DNA of 64,000 bases, taken from NCBI GenBank assembly GCA_027579435.1, contig JANBPK010000845.1:1-64000 (forward strand). The letters are read 5' to 3'. The DNA is from Candolleomyces eurysporus. Taxonomy: Eukaryota; Basidiomycota; Agaricomycetes; Agaricales; Psathyrellaceae. Under the pieces are notes generated by a model. That model had not been told where the DNA came from. It did no database searches and saw only the letters and a list, made by a program, of their open reading frames with translations. The position numbers and the translations under genes are program-made. Positions 11,846 to 22,839 of this stretch are shown here, one piece after another; position 1 is the stretch's first letter, and the number at the start of each line of letters is the position of its first letter.

Positions 11846-13464
11846 ATGGCGAATCCCGTTTCTTCCCTCCTTTGCCCTCCAAACTCTCCGGCTAGTGCTA
11901 TAAGATGTAAGTAGTCTGCCCCAGACTTCTCTGGGATCACTGTCCTCATCGTTACTTCTTTCTAGCCATAGGAAATGACCGTATTCCCAAGAATGTTCTC
12001 CGCGACATTTTCATCGAGTGCCTCCCCGCTGAACGCCTAAAAATTGGTCTCTCCCCTTTTGAGGCCCCAATCGTCCTCACGCATGTGTGCCAATTATGGA
12101 GGAACATTGTTATCGAACATCCCGAGTTTTGGAAATGGGTTCAAGTACGGATTCAAGACAAAATGATCGACCACGCTGTGTTGGGGAATATTCGCCGTGC
12201 TCTCAAACGAGTGAAAACCGGCCCGCTCAACCTTCAACTTCAACATCACCGAGTCAGAGACATCAATCGAGCCCTCGGAAGCCCTAATGTCATGGCCAAG
12301 CTGGTCCTCCCGTTGGCCAGCTCACTGACTAGGCTAACACTCATCCGAGTCCCTATCAAGCACATTGAGTTCGGCTCTCCCACGATGTTTCCACGCTTAG
12401 AGAGACTGGTTCTGGAAATGGGACAATAAGACTGGGAGGAATGGAACGTTCCCCTCAATCCTTTTCAACATTCTCCTTCCCTGCGCTACCTCGCGATCAG
12501 CCCCTGGGCTTTGGACGGGAATAACAAGCTGAACATTGTCCTCCCCCACCTCTACCAGCTCACCCACATTGTTTTAGGATTGAGCTCCTACGATGATGGA
12601 GCTTCTTACTTCTTCGCGCACATTCTCCCTCAGTGCACTCAGCTCCAATCCCTTCGCATTCCACTTTGCAACGACGACCTGAAGACTCAGAATTTCGGCA
12701 ACTCTGCTCCACATCGGATGGAAAATCTGCAGACACTCATTCTCAATTATTATCACGGCCTTGCAGGGTACCCCACATTCTTCGACCAGTTTGATTTCCC
12801 AAATCTCGCCAATCTTCGTATCGAGGCTGAAGAATCGGATCTCTCCGCTGGGTATTGGAATCCCCAAGCTGTTCGGTGTTTTCTCGAGAAACTATCGACC
12901 TTCCGGAGGCTTGAACAGCTCGCCATCCGGTCCGAGATGGGCATAACCCTTTCCTCGTTTATTCGTCTATTCAAGGCCGTACCGAACATCACGACGCTGG
13001 AGCTTTTGGTACCGATGGACTATGAAGGGTATGAGGAAGTGTTTGGGGAGTTGAACGTTCTGTATCCCAAATGTAGGAATCTCGTCAGGCTTCGCACCCT
13101 CGTTTTGGAGTTCCAGCCTCATGTGAGGCTTCGGAGATCTGGGAGCGGTGAACCCTTTGACGCTATTCTTTTCACTGAATTCGTTCGACATTGATTGGTT
13201 TTGGAAGATCGGGCGAACAGGCTGAAGAAGGTGGTTCTTGTTGCTAACCAGGAGATCATGGACGAGTTGGATGTGCTCGTTTGCGCTGGGGAGTATTATG
13301 CTTCTCCTGAATCGGGATTCTCTGTGCAGAAGATCATTATCGGAGATGAAGGGGAGGAAGATGAGGAGGAGGAGGATTCTTACTCCGAGAAAGAGTGTTC
13401 CAACCTCTGGGTTGGAAGGGAGCCCTCGCTGAAGGATTGGATGGAGCTTGCTGCAGTTTTGTAG
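11846..13464 (+). pseudogene. F-box / leucine-rich-repeat-like gene with two in-frame stops
   Basis: Exon 1 is 11846-11906 and the intron 11907-11965 (59 bp). Exon 2 continues in frame into PKNVLRDIFIECLP, an F-box-like helix pair (the usual agaricomycete form is LPPEILSEIFLHCLP), followed by VCQLWRNI and a long set of degenerate leucine-rich segments (LTRLTLIRV, LERLVLEM, LQSLRIPL, LQTLILN, LEQLAIRS, ITTLELLV). F-box proteins are SCF ubiquitin-ligase adaptors; the repeats would bind the target. A TAA at 12427-12429 and a TGA at 13192-13194 interrupt the same frame, which otherwise runs for about 518 residues and ends in an acidic tract and WMELAAVL. No intron can remove either stop. The well-preserved frame points to recent inactivation or to base errors. 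The family is heavily amplified in mushrooms. Confidence 0.75.
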
Positions 13465-14720
13465 TGGAAAAAGGAATTGCTGAGTTCAGTTTTTTTTCGT
13501 TATCTTGAAACTTTTTTTGCTCTGTTGTATGTAATGTAACCTTCTGACACTGCTTCACCTGTACGTACCCAGCTAGCAAATGTTCCGAACGCTTATCTAG
13601 TTGTAGTCCACAAGTTGCCGCAATGCAAATTAAGGACGATGAGATGCGGGCTTTCAGCAGCAACCTCTATCTCAATATCGTTGCATTCAGGGACCATGTC
13701 ATGGGTTTGCCAATCGCGTCTTCTCTAAAGTAAGGCCGGTCTTGAGGCTGAGCAATCATCTCCGCTCTCCCAGATCGAGTCCTTTGCATGACGCCGACAA
13801 CGTCGAAATGCTGAACGACTCTGCTGAAGACTCACTGACGCGATATGCCTCAAGTATTCTCTGTCTGAAGGGTCGGGTATAGGCATTGTCTTGTGGTGGT
13901 CAACCGTGAGACTTTCTAAGATTCTTCTCGGTGCGTCCTTCTCCTTTTGCCCCCTTTCAAAATTTGTTATCTCAACTTACTGTAAATCCCATGCTCAATG
14001 TCTTTGTAATTTGGTGTAGACGAAGAAGACTGGGTCAGGTCAAGCTCAAAATCTCGATGGAAAATAGACGCACATCTGTCGCTGGTTCAAGTCATTGATA
14101 TCTAGGCATATTTTTGATGTAATTGGCGTGCTCAGATTCACACTATCCCCGATCCACATTCAAACAGCGCACCTTGCGGAGAGAAGAAGCATAGGCTTGC
14201 GGGAGGATCTGATTTTCCATCTCATCGACTTAACAGGTACAAAACATGCACATTCGAGGTTCGTTCTTCCGAGTCCCATTCTGTCGGATTCAGACAGTGA
14301 GTGCGTTTGTTTTTCTTGTTGACTCGGAGGATCTCAATCGCTTTTGCGCTCTCTTCTAGTCCCAGACTCCATCTATTCTGCTACTCGGTTTTTTCTCATC
14401 ATCTCCCAGACCCACGCATACGAAAGGCTTTGCTTAGTCTTCTGAAAATCAAACCTTCTCCGACTGAGGAGCATCTCGCTCTCTCTTTTTCTCTCCTGTC
14501 TCTCTCTAGTTGTCTGTCGTTCCAATTTACGACTCTTCCGACAGAAGGGCGCGACAATCGAGTTGGCAGGTTATTGAACCCACGGAATGGACTAGTTAGT
14601 GGTGGCTAGCTAAGAGTGGTATTCAGGAGAGCGAGTATACTGGAAAAGACTGTCCCTACAACTCTAGCGAGGTCTTGTAAGGCGCGAAATGTGGAGACAA
14701 TTAGGCAAGGGAGAACTTAC
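13465..14720. other. Intergenic, about 1.25 kb
   Basis: Contains CT-rich and TTC-rich tracts near 14270-14530 and no conserved frame on either strand. It lies between the convergent 3' ends of the F-box gene and the GTPase gene. Nothing else recognised. Confidence 0.5.
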
Positions 14721-17009
14721 TTAAAATAGAGATGATGTCGCAGCTATAAATGAGTTGGTGGGACCGGACAATCGTCCCACGGAGTCCATCGAGCGATACC
14801 TTCTCGCCTTCTGCACCGAAGGAACGAAAGATAAATCAGTAAAGGATTTAGTGCTGTGGAAGCTCAACGCACCAATGAGGGCAATAAACCTTATCCAGCC
14901 GACTTGTACCCCGTCTTCCCACACAGGACGAGAGGTTAACCAGAACAGGCCACCTTGGTTGATGCCAAACACAGACTTCTCCATAGCTTTGTACTCAGCA
15001 TTAAATCCCAACGTCCAACCACAAATATCGACACGTAGATCGACGAGAGACTGATGTCAATAGAACATGAATTCCGCAACTACCGAAACCGGCGACGAAA
15101 AGCGTACCTTGCCACTGGCTCCTCCAGAAGTGATAGCCAACCTTGAATTGAATCATGAGCATCAAGCTGGTTGGTTCTGTCATTGTCCACGAAGCCCCCC
15201 NTCATTGTGAACTTACTGCTTCAAGCGGTCCAGATCTTCTCTGATATCGCGCGCTCCACCCTTCGTCGCCTCCAATTGATCCTTCACAAGTAGGGACATC
15301 TATAGCGAAGCGGTTGCAGTATAGAGTCAAGGAAGACGGGTTCTCTGTGAGCTTATACATCTCTGCGCGGAGACAGACAGAGATCTCTCACCGCAACCTG
15401 CTCCTTTTTCAGACTCTCCACTTCCTTCTTCGTCGACTCCATGAGATGCTTTGTCATTTCATCTTTCATGTACAGGGCCACCTGAAGCTGAAACAATCGC
15501 AGCATGAAACAGATTCAGATAAGTCGAGGACAAGGAATAGGTCCCGTGTGAGCTTCTAATCTCTGCGAGCGCGGAGCCAGCGGGTGCACTTACCTCAGCT
15601 CGCTCTTTTTTCAGATTCTCCACCTCTTCCTTGGTCGATTCCAATGAAGAAGCCATATCCTCCAGCTCTTTGGTCTTCCAAGCGAGTTTGATTCGTGACC
15701 TATCCAATTCTTCTGTGAGTTGCTCCGTAGCAGTGCGAAGAGCGCCATATTACCCCTCAAGCTCACCACGAAGCTCCCGTAATTCTGTCGAGTATTGCTT
15801 TATAATTTGGAAAGCATCACGTAAGGCCTCATTGGATGCCAGGGTCGCGGAGCGGAGGCTCGACTCAAGTTCGAAGGAGAGTCTGTCGGTGAGTTCTGCC
15901 TTGGCTCGGGACAGCTCGGTGGTGAGAACATTCTTGCGATGCGTGAGCGAAGTGGTTCAGGGGGTAGTGGAAAGTGGTGTGCGCTGGACCTACCACAGCC
16001 GTTCCTTGTGAACACTTGCTACATATTGGTGGACCTTCGAGCGAGGAGGGAGGTTCCACAGCTCCCGAAATCTCGATGAGGGGTATAAGTTCGGGATTTG
16101 GTGAAGGAGACCTGAGTCACCTACCATTGAGACTCCACCAGGAATTAAACGACAGCCAAACAGATCTTGAACAAGCTCCCTCGGTGCGACATACTCCTCA
16201 GCCCGTGCCTCCTTTCCCGAACGACGAAACGACACCCCGATCCCCTGAGACTTCAAATACTCCACAAGGCCCTTCGAAGACAACCGCTTCTCCTGTTCAA
16301 TGCCATCAATAATCTCCTCCGAGTCTCCCATTTCGTCCGAGCTCAATGCCGGCGCCTCATCCCACCTCGTCGTTATGACCAAAACCTTCACACTGACGCC
16401 GCATAGTTTAAGAAAGCGTCTTTTCTCTCGCTCGGAGAGATAGTCCAGTGGTTCGTCGGAGATGCTTTGGAAAATGAAGATATACGAAAAGGGTCTTTCA
16501 CTACATCCATTTACGCGATGGACGATATCATCGTTAGCTTCGCGTCGAATGTCGAATGAAACTACATAATCCTTGGCACTCACTATGCGATCAGCTCATC
16601 CAAAACCTGCGATGCCGTTGGCATCTCCACGCCTTCCCCATGATGGTACGCATTCAATGCAGGAGTGTCAATGATCACGACTTCCCCGCTGTCGTTAGGT
16701 AGCTGATAGGTATATTCGGCAATTTTCTTCGTGCAGGATCCAGATTCCTGGTGGACTCCGGCAACGTCTTTTCCGATGACAGCGTTGATAAACTATAGAG
16801 TACGACGGAGAGTTAGTTAACGGCGCCAGATGTTCACTGTTCAGATACAGAGGATCAAGAGAGATTGCAGTGACGTACCGACGACCTCCCAGCACCAGTA
16901 TTTCCCACAACGCTGAGCCAACATCCATAAATCAGGGTTGGCACGAGGATGGCCGAGAAGACATCACGTACGCAATCAAGCGCGAGTCACGGTTCACTTG
17001 CTTCCCCAT
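14721..17009 (-). CDS. AIG1-like P-loop GTPase with coiled-coil tail
   Basis: The start at 17009 gives MGKQVNRDSRLIA, spliced (intron 16913-16971) to VVGNTGAGRSSFINA, a G1/Walker A P-loop; a second intron (16793-16878) lies inside it. DTPAL is the G3 motif and VLVITTRWDEA the G4-like motif. Intron 16501-16583 joins DELIAY to ERPFSYIFIF. After about 200 residues the GTPase part ends, and a Glu/Lys/Leu-rich coiled coil is spread over several small exons; intron 15713-15766 removes an otherwise in-frame TAA. The C-terminal exons (about 15030-14721) encode an LRVDICGW ... GGLFWLTSRP region. Splicing between about 15950 and 16390 is not resolved. Fungal relatives are AIG1/GIMAP-like GTPases of unknown role, possibly in self/non-self or stress signalling (family knowledge). 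Confidence 0.75.
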
Positions 17010-17780
17010 GGTTTGCGTTGATATCAGATGGAGTAGACGGTGGGCGTCTTCCAAAAAGAAGGGTGGGGAGGCGAGGGCCTGGTGCGCAGGGTTATATAGG
17101 GCACTGCCAATCGTTATCGATGCACCATTAATACATCAACTTCCGAACGCCAGCAGGCCGATCAGAAGATATTCAGGCCATCATCGATCGATGGTTTGAG
17201 GGTGGTGCGATAAGTGCCCAACAATATGGGTACCTGCATGTCTATTGTGCCGCGAAACCTACGTACGACCTCCAGCCCCACTTGTGAGATGCCCCTCTCA
17301 GCGTCTCCTGCCGCAAGTCTTTTTGGATGGAAAATGAGATTGGGATATCTTCGTAGGAAAGTTTGACGGGATGAAGGAATTCGTTGCTGATCTCTTGACG
17401 CAAACCCAGGATGTGTTGGTGCACATTGTCCCTAGCATTGTTATGCTGTCTGCTATTGATTTGCTACCGCACAATATTCCTCATTTTTTNGTTTGGTTTC
17501 TAGCCCAAGTTTCTCGTCGTTTGTGCGATTCGGAGGTGACTACGTGTAATAGCTTGAATCAATTTTAGATTAGATATGTTAGATATGTTCATTTGTTCAT
17601 ATGTATTGTGCAACCATTCATCTTGATGGTTCGCTTTAAATACTTTCATTTGTGTACTTTTAACAATTTACCTTTGTCTTTTGAAACGAGTTCCTAACCC
17701 CGCTCGCTTGCCTCGTTTGACCCTAAAAGCCTATCTGATTATGATCGAGATATGGTACCGGCATCAGCACCGAGGTACAG
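17010..17780. other. Intergenic, about 770 bp
   Basis: Upstream region of the leftward GTPase gene followed by AT-rich sequence (N at 17490 after a T run). No convincing gene or repeat. Confidence 0.5.
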
Positions 17781-18542
17781 GTAGTGCTGCCGCAAGTTCG
17801 AGTTGACGCCCAGGTCCGAATCCGGAAGCTGGACTCGCCGAGCTGGCAACTTGACCGAGCTCGAGCTTGCGTGATCCCTCACCCTCTTTCGGCTTGCACC
17901 ATCATTGACGACCGTTTGCCTCAACGCTGACTCTCTTTTGCTGGCAATGCGTCGCATATTCTGAGTACAAGCCTGGCACTCTGTCATTTGAACCTAGAGG
18001 TGCCCTAACCTGTGCCCCTGGACCTGAATTTGATTTTCCTTTTTCAAGATTACAGCCGAAATATCAAGGGGTTGGGTGGACTTGGGTGGGATGGTCACCA
18101 GCCAGCTCCAATCGCATTTGTTGAAAGTCGCAGTGTTTTTTTGAATTTTGCGACACGTCTGGGATTCGTCGAGTGCGATAAGGGAACGAAAATAGCTTAT
18201 AAGGTTCATGATTTGGTCGCTGTTTCGGTATGTAGAGGGCGATGAGCGCACACTGCAACTTCTGTTGCTCTCCCCCCTGTCGCTGTATTAGCTCGCAAAT
18301 GCACTCTTTTTCACTTTCAAACACTACAGTGCTATGTTTCCATTTAATATTGGCCTCTTCCCCGACTTGGTGAGCGCCACTGACTCCAGTGAGGAAAAGT
18401 AAGGCCGTCGGCATGGTGCCCTATATGGGAAATGGGATCATCAAGCACTCGAGCTCAGCTCGAGCCGGTGAAACTCGGGGCGGTCGGAGCCTGAATAAAT
18501 ATCGCCTCGAGCTGACTTGAACTTGGCTCGCGGCAGCACTAC
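17781..18542. mobile_element. MITE-like non-autonomous DNA transposon, 762 bp
   Basis: The ends are a perfect 13-bp inverted repeat, gtagtgctgccgc at 17781-17793 and its complement at 18530-18542. Looser inverted similarity extends about 100 bp inward; both sides reach a GAGCTCGAG block followed by TGATCCC. Immediately outside, gtacag is present on both sides (17775-17780 and 18543-18548), a 6-bp direct repeat that looks like a target-site duplication. The interior has no transposase. One leftward open frame (18064-18414) has no recognised domain and may be captured or spurious. The superfamily cannot be assigned from the sequence alone. Confidence 0.8.
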
Positions 18543-18548
18543 GTACAG

Positions 18549-19146
18549 GGTCTCTGGAAACTTGATTCGCTATGAATATGATGAATTCAAAATCAGGGTT
18601 GAAGATACGGTCTTGAGGACGCCATGTAGCTCATGATATGCTAGTTTGCGAACCTATTAGTTCAAGCTCATTCACGTGTCTAAATTACGCTGTCTTGCAA
18701 CTTCAAACTCATCTTTTGTACATCTCTCATACACGCAACCGGCGTGCATTAGAATTCCTCATTTCATTGCAGCCTTCAATCTTGCCCGTTGAAAGCTCCT
18801 ATTTTAAAATTAGCAATGAGATACTAGGGGGCTTTTTGGGTTGCTTGGGGGTAAATGTTCAGAAAGAACTGGCCAAAGTGGGAGCCGTCAAGAAATAAAC
18901 TGACCGAGGACTATCTATCCTTCGAGATACCAGAGAATGGAAAAATACTAGTATTAGGAGACTGAGGCAAGGAATTAGACGATATTTAAACAGGTACTGG
19001 AAATACTGGAGAAAAAAAGGTAATATAGACTCTGGTGGCTCAAAGAACCGAATCCCATGGCACTGAAATTGAAAGAAGATTCTGATAGGACAAAATTTAA
19101 GAGCAACTCTGTCGAACGTCCTTCCAGTGGACAAACAGCCTTTGCC
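18549..19146. other. Intergenic, about 600 bp
   Basis: No conserved frame, repeat or RNA gene seen. It is the 3' side of the leftward gene ending at 19147. Confidence 0.5.
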
Positions 19147-20158
19147 TTATACACTAGCCTCTGTCTTCTCAGTGCCCCTAATACTCTCGGCAGGAGCCGT
19201 GTTCGAACCGCTTGGTTCTTCCACTGGGGAGGATGGACAGCTGAAGTATACCGTGTCCGTTGTATTCGAACGTGAGGCGCCGCTTAGAGTAGTGGCACCG
19301 TTCGGGGCGACATCACCTGGACCATTTCGGCCGTCTCCTCCACTCAGGACGATGGCTAGAAAGTTAACATCTACATAAGCAAGATTTTACGCATGGACTG
19401 CACAGGGCTGCTTACTTGCTCCTTCACCGACCTTGGTATATATATGGCCTACCGTAAAGTTGCTCGCCCTATCAAGTATGGATATCTGGAGTCGAGGCTG
19501 CGCCGGACTTCCTGCTAAAGGGTGTCGATGAATGAACAAACAATGATACACGATAAGTCAAACTTTGGATTTGAATTTTACTCACAATTGGGTGAAGGTC
19601 GTGATTCTGGCGAAGGGGGTGTCGGCATTGGATCGAACCGCCTCTCTTCATCCAACGAGTCTATCTCATTGCACAGTGAATTCATGCCCCTAGTGAGTGA
19701 GTTTATATCTCGGGCAAATGAGCTCATTCCCATAGAGAATGAAGCCCAAGGATCAGCCTGCTCATAAGCCCACGGAGCCCTTCGAGTAGAAGAGGAAGGA
19801 ATGCGGGTTCGTCGGCCGTTATGTGCCTGTTGAGTCTGATGATCGCGCGTAGCACTTGTCATGTTGATACCAGGTCCGTGCGAGATATTAAAACCTTCGA
19901 TTATGAATTGCGATGCGTTAGGGAAGTAGGAAATGTTGCTCCTAGCATGGTCATCATGCATGGCCGATGCATTGGCCCCACCTGAATATATTAGGCCAGC
20001 ATCATTTGCAGGTGGATCGTTCAAGCCTTGGCTGGGCCCTGTATCTGTGTCGTCGTCTGGTTCTCTCAGGTAAGTACTTCTACCGAGCTAATGGAGCAAC
20101 GCAGGGTCGACGCACCTTCCAAGGGATGATTCATAGTCGAGGGTTGAACAATATGCAT
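19147..20158 (-). CDS. Low-complexity protein with two NASxF-type motifs
   Basis: Four exons (20116-20158, 19586-20038, 19416-19514, 19147-19355) join to exactly 267 codons plus stop. The start follows CACC. The protein holds the cluster's upstream-type motif twice: FPNASQFIIEGFNISHGPG in exon 2 and ILDRASNFTVGHIYTKVGEG in exon 3. Between them lies a Ser/Arg/Pro-rich stretch and a Met/Ser/Asp-rich helical patch. The C-terminus is Gly/Asn/Thr/Ser-rich and apparently disordered. No signal peptide or membrane segment. This is the leftmost member of the motif cluster; it lacks the FNG motif. Function unknown. Confidence 0.7.
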
Positions 20159-21061
20159 GGTGCTGTGGAATCAGCTCTCCGATTCGATTTAGTTCAAGTC
20201 TTGAAGCCCGATGTTGATAGGTGAGATAAAAAATTGCTCTAGGGCCGTCTTTTATACGCTTTTGTTGGCGGCCCAAACTGCGTCACTAACAGAGTACAAA
20301 AAAGCTTCATGCAAACGCGGTTGCTAGTGTAGACGCTAATTGAGAGATACGGAGCTAAAAACAACAAAGACAGACTCAATTTGGCTACGATATTGTGACA
20401 GGTGGGCCAAACCAAACAATCAAAATGGGAAGAATCACGACAGCGTGGCCATGATTAGGCTGGGTGTTGCGGTGGGCGCCACTTTCAGACGCCCACAGAC
20501 CCAACAAAAAACAATAGGAACATCACAGTACAAAAGCATGAGCCATTCCCGTTGCAAAAAGGTGTTATGAATCCTGAATGTTTGCAGCAATTGAGTGATC
20601 CGACACCCATTAGAGTCAGCGGCAAACGGTATTTTATGACCTTGTTTCGTTTCCAGGCCAGCTCCCCACTTCGGAGCCCGATCCACTTCGCCAGTGTAAA
20701 GGTACAGATACTGTTTGAATTCTTTATAACAGTGACGATTACAGAAGGACAGTCATAAAGAGACAAAAAGATCGTCGACCTGTTGAAGTTTAATCTGTGG
20801 CACCGCAAGTCGGTGGGATCAAGGTGACGAAGGACAGTGTTTTTCTCTATATTTCTTTCTCAACCGATGCTTTTTGTTCCCCTCATATTCATACAGGTGG
20901 CTGACCTAGATGCATCTCCGACTGCTCTACTACTCAACGAGCATTGCGTATAGATTATGACCGCTACATGACTAGATGCGTTATGCCCAGTAACCCACTA
21001 CCCTTCATAGTTGAAGTTCCGGTACCACTAACTCCCATTCCCCATCTAAGTCGGATACTGG
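20159..21061. other. Intergenic, about 900 bp
   Basis: Between two leftward cluster genes. Only short incoherent frames; probably the promoter of the left gene and the 3' region of the right one. No repeat seen. Confidence 0.5.
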
Positions 21062-21960
21062 TCAACCCTCAGCTTCATCTGATCGCTTCCTCTGTGGGTC
21101 AATTCCCATCCTTTGCATGCTTTCCCCTGTCTGAGAATCCTGCTCGGCAATGTTAAGCTCGTCTGAAATATGTAAAGACGACGCGCTTTGAGTGTTTCCT
21201 GAGCCTCTGTGTTCCAGCTGGGGGCGAGAAGCAGTGTTATTTTTAGTAGCTGCCGTTGTAAATCCGTCGAGTTAGCCTGGCTCCTGAATGCACATGGTAA
21301 GGAGGCTCGAGACTCACTATAACCACTATGCCTTTGCCCCTTGGAGCTATAATACGCTACCACCACTTCTAAGAAGCCTTCAGGGATTTTGTCGTATCCC
21401 TCAAGGCACATGCTCTCGTAGTGATCTTTCACCGGACCGCAAACCCCCCCNGTTGAGAACCATCCCTTTCCAATAAAATTGCTCAGAGGTCCGGACAGTG
21501 TTGCCATTTTCGTCCAGTTCTACTAGTTGAAGCCAGAAAGTGGGGGTAAGAACCAATTCACATTCAAATGAGAGCTATCAAGAAGCTCAACATGCGACGG
21601 CGTCTGTTGTTACTCCGTCTGTTTCCCCCTTCCATGGAGGCCCGCTGGGGCATGTACAACACCACGCGAATTGGTCATTACGAACCCGCCTATATAGCTC
21701 GTTACAGGATCGTCAACAACGCCATTAAATCTCGGTGTTCTAGTATGATTACTATGCTTCGAGTAATGGTTGTGGCTATCACTGAAGCTTTGAGGCAGGG
21801 GAATGTTCTGCAGTGTAGCATAGGAGGCCCTCCTGACGTTGTTCAGATGGCGGATATCATGACTGGCGTCCGTGTCGCGGTCCATGAACCTCTCCTTGTT
21901 GGGCTGATCTCTCTGGTGACATGGAGGGTGAGGCAGAGGATAAAACACCCTGTCTTCCAC
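21062..21960 (-). CDS. Two-motif FNG cluster protein (5' end unresolved)
   Basis: Exons 21614 to about 21960, 21318-21519 and 21062-21249 join in one frame. Exon 1 carries a type A motif (TPRFNGVVDDPVTSY followed by GGFVMTNSRG). The middle exon carries a type B motif (VLNGGVCGPVKDH followed by LEGYDKIPEG). The last exon gives a Ser/Glu/Gln-rich tail with ESMQRMGI, parallel to DSMQKMGI in the paralogue at 56.2 kb. The middle exon reads correctly only if the N at 21451, beside a run of C, is dropped. The natural start is unclear; a decayed third motif lies just upstream. Protein probably mostly disordered. Function unknown. Confidence 0.6.
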
Positions 21961-22023
21961 CTAATATCGTCGATTCGTCGAGTCAATTCAATGGGTTATT
22001 TGGCTGGTAAGGATATAGTCGAT

Positions 22024-22100
22024 ACTCACTATAATGGCTTCTCGCTAGTTGATGACTGGGCCCGTAACATTGCCATTGAAAATGGGCGCTTCGCTGAGTT
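22024..22100 (-). pseudogene. Decayed FNG-type module
   Basis: The leftward frame reads SEAPIFNGNVTGPVIN, then a TAG stop, then REAIIVS, a near-perfect type A module. It has a stop where family members have an aromatic or Asn, and another stop a few codons upstream. It is the remnant of an additional module or of a second gene copy next to the gene at 21.06-21.96 kb. Confidence 0.7.
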
Positions 22101-22839
22101 GCTAGTCTTTTTAGCGCTCTTCTTGCAACGCCCAGAGGAGTGAATGGTTGACACTTCATCAAGTGTGCCTGGTAATCAAGATCAATGACAGAATCGCGAA
22201 GTGTCATAGGACTGGGCGTACCTTACAATAGCTGGTTCGTGCTGCTGCAAGAGGTATACTCGATCCAGCTCTGACCTCTTGCCTCGACTGATTGATCCGG
22301 TCTCGCTTCATCGCAGAGACTCGTATCTCGAGCCAATTCATGGCCGTTTTGCTTGTGACGCCTGGTATGCTCTTCCTGCTTTGGCAAGTCGTTCATCTTG
22401 CGCATGATGTATCTTGAGAGGATCAAAGTAAGGGTTTGTTAGATTGAAGTTTATCCCTCTTTTATAAGTGCTCTTGTGTGTGACCGTGTACAGCTAAACA
22501 GCAGTGTGACACTGAATGTGTCGTAGTATCGAAGTATGCAGCTGATCAAGATTTGAGTGTGGCGAAGATTGGCAAAGTGTTCACGGTGCGGCATCTTCAC
22601 ACTTGGCGTCACGGAATTGAATGCACGCAGATTCCCCAGGACAATTGGGTTTTGTGTCCGGAAATGCGTGAATGGCGACGCCCACAGATGCGAGAGACAC
22701 AATAGGCGCGGTGAACGAGGCCGCTACACCATTTGTTTTCAGCTTATCCCAAGTCAGCTGCGAGTTTGTGCCAGTGTATCATGGGAACATTTGATTCGTC
22801 AAAGCACTGATTAAGGTCATACAGGTCATAAGTTGTCAT
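22101..22839. other. Mostly intergenic
   Basis: One leftward frame at 22223-22426 (charged, Gln/His-rich) could be a 5' exon of the neighbouring motif gene but I could not splice it cleanly. Nothing else recognised. Confidence 0.4.

Noticed and set aside
15750..15752. Stop codon breaking the coiled-coil part of the GTPase gene
   Set aside because: A 54-bp intron at 15713-15766 with good borders removes it and keeps the frame.
18064..18414. Leftward open frame inside the MITE as a transposase
   Set aside because: No catalytic motif, too short, and not conserved with anything I know.
21568..22143. Rightward open frame of 191 codons
   Set aside because: Antisense to the motif exon at 21.6-21.96 kb, whose leftward frame matches paralogues.
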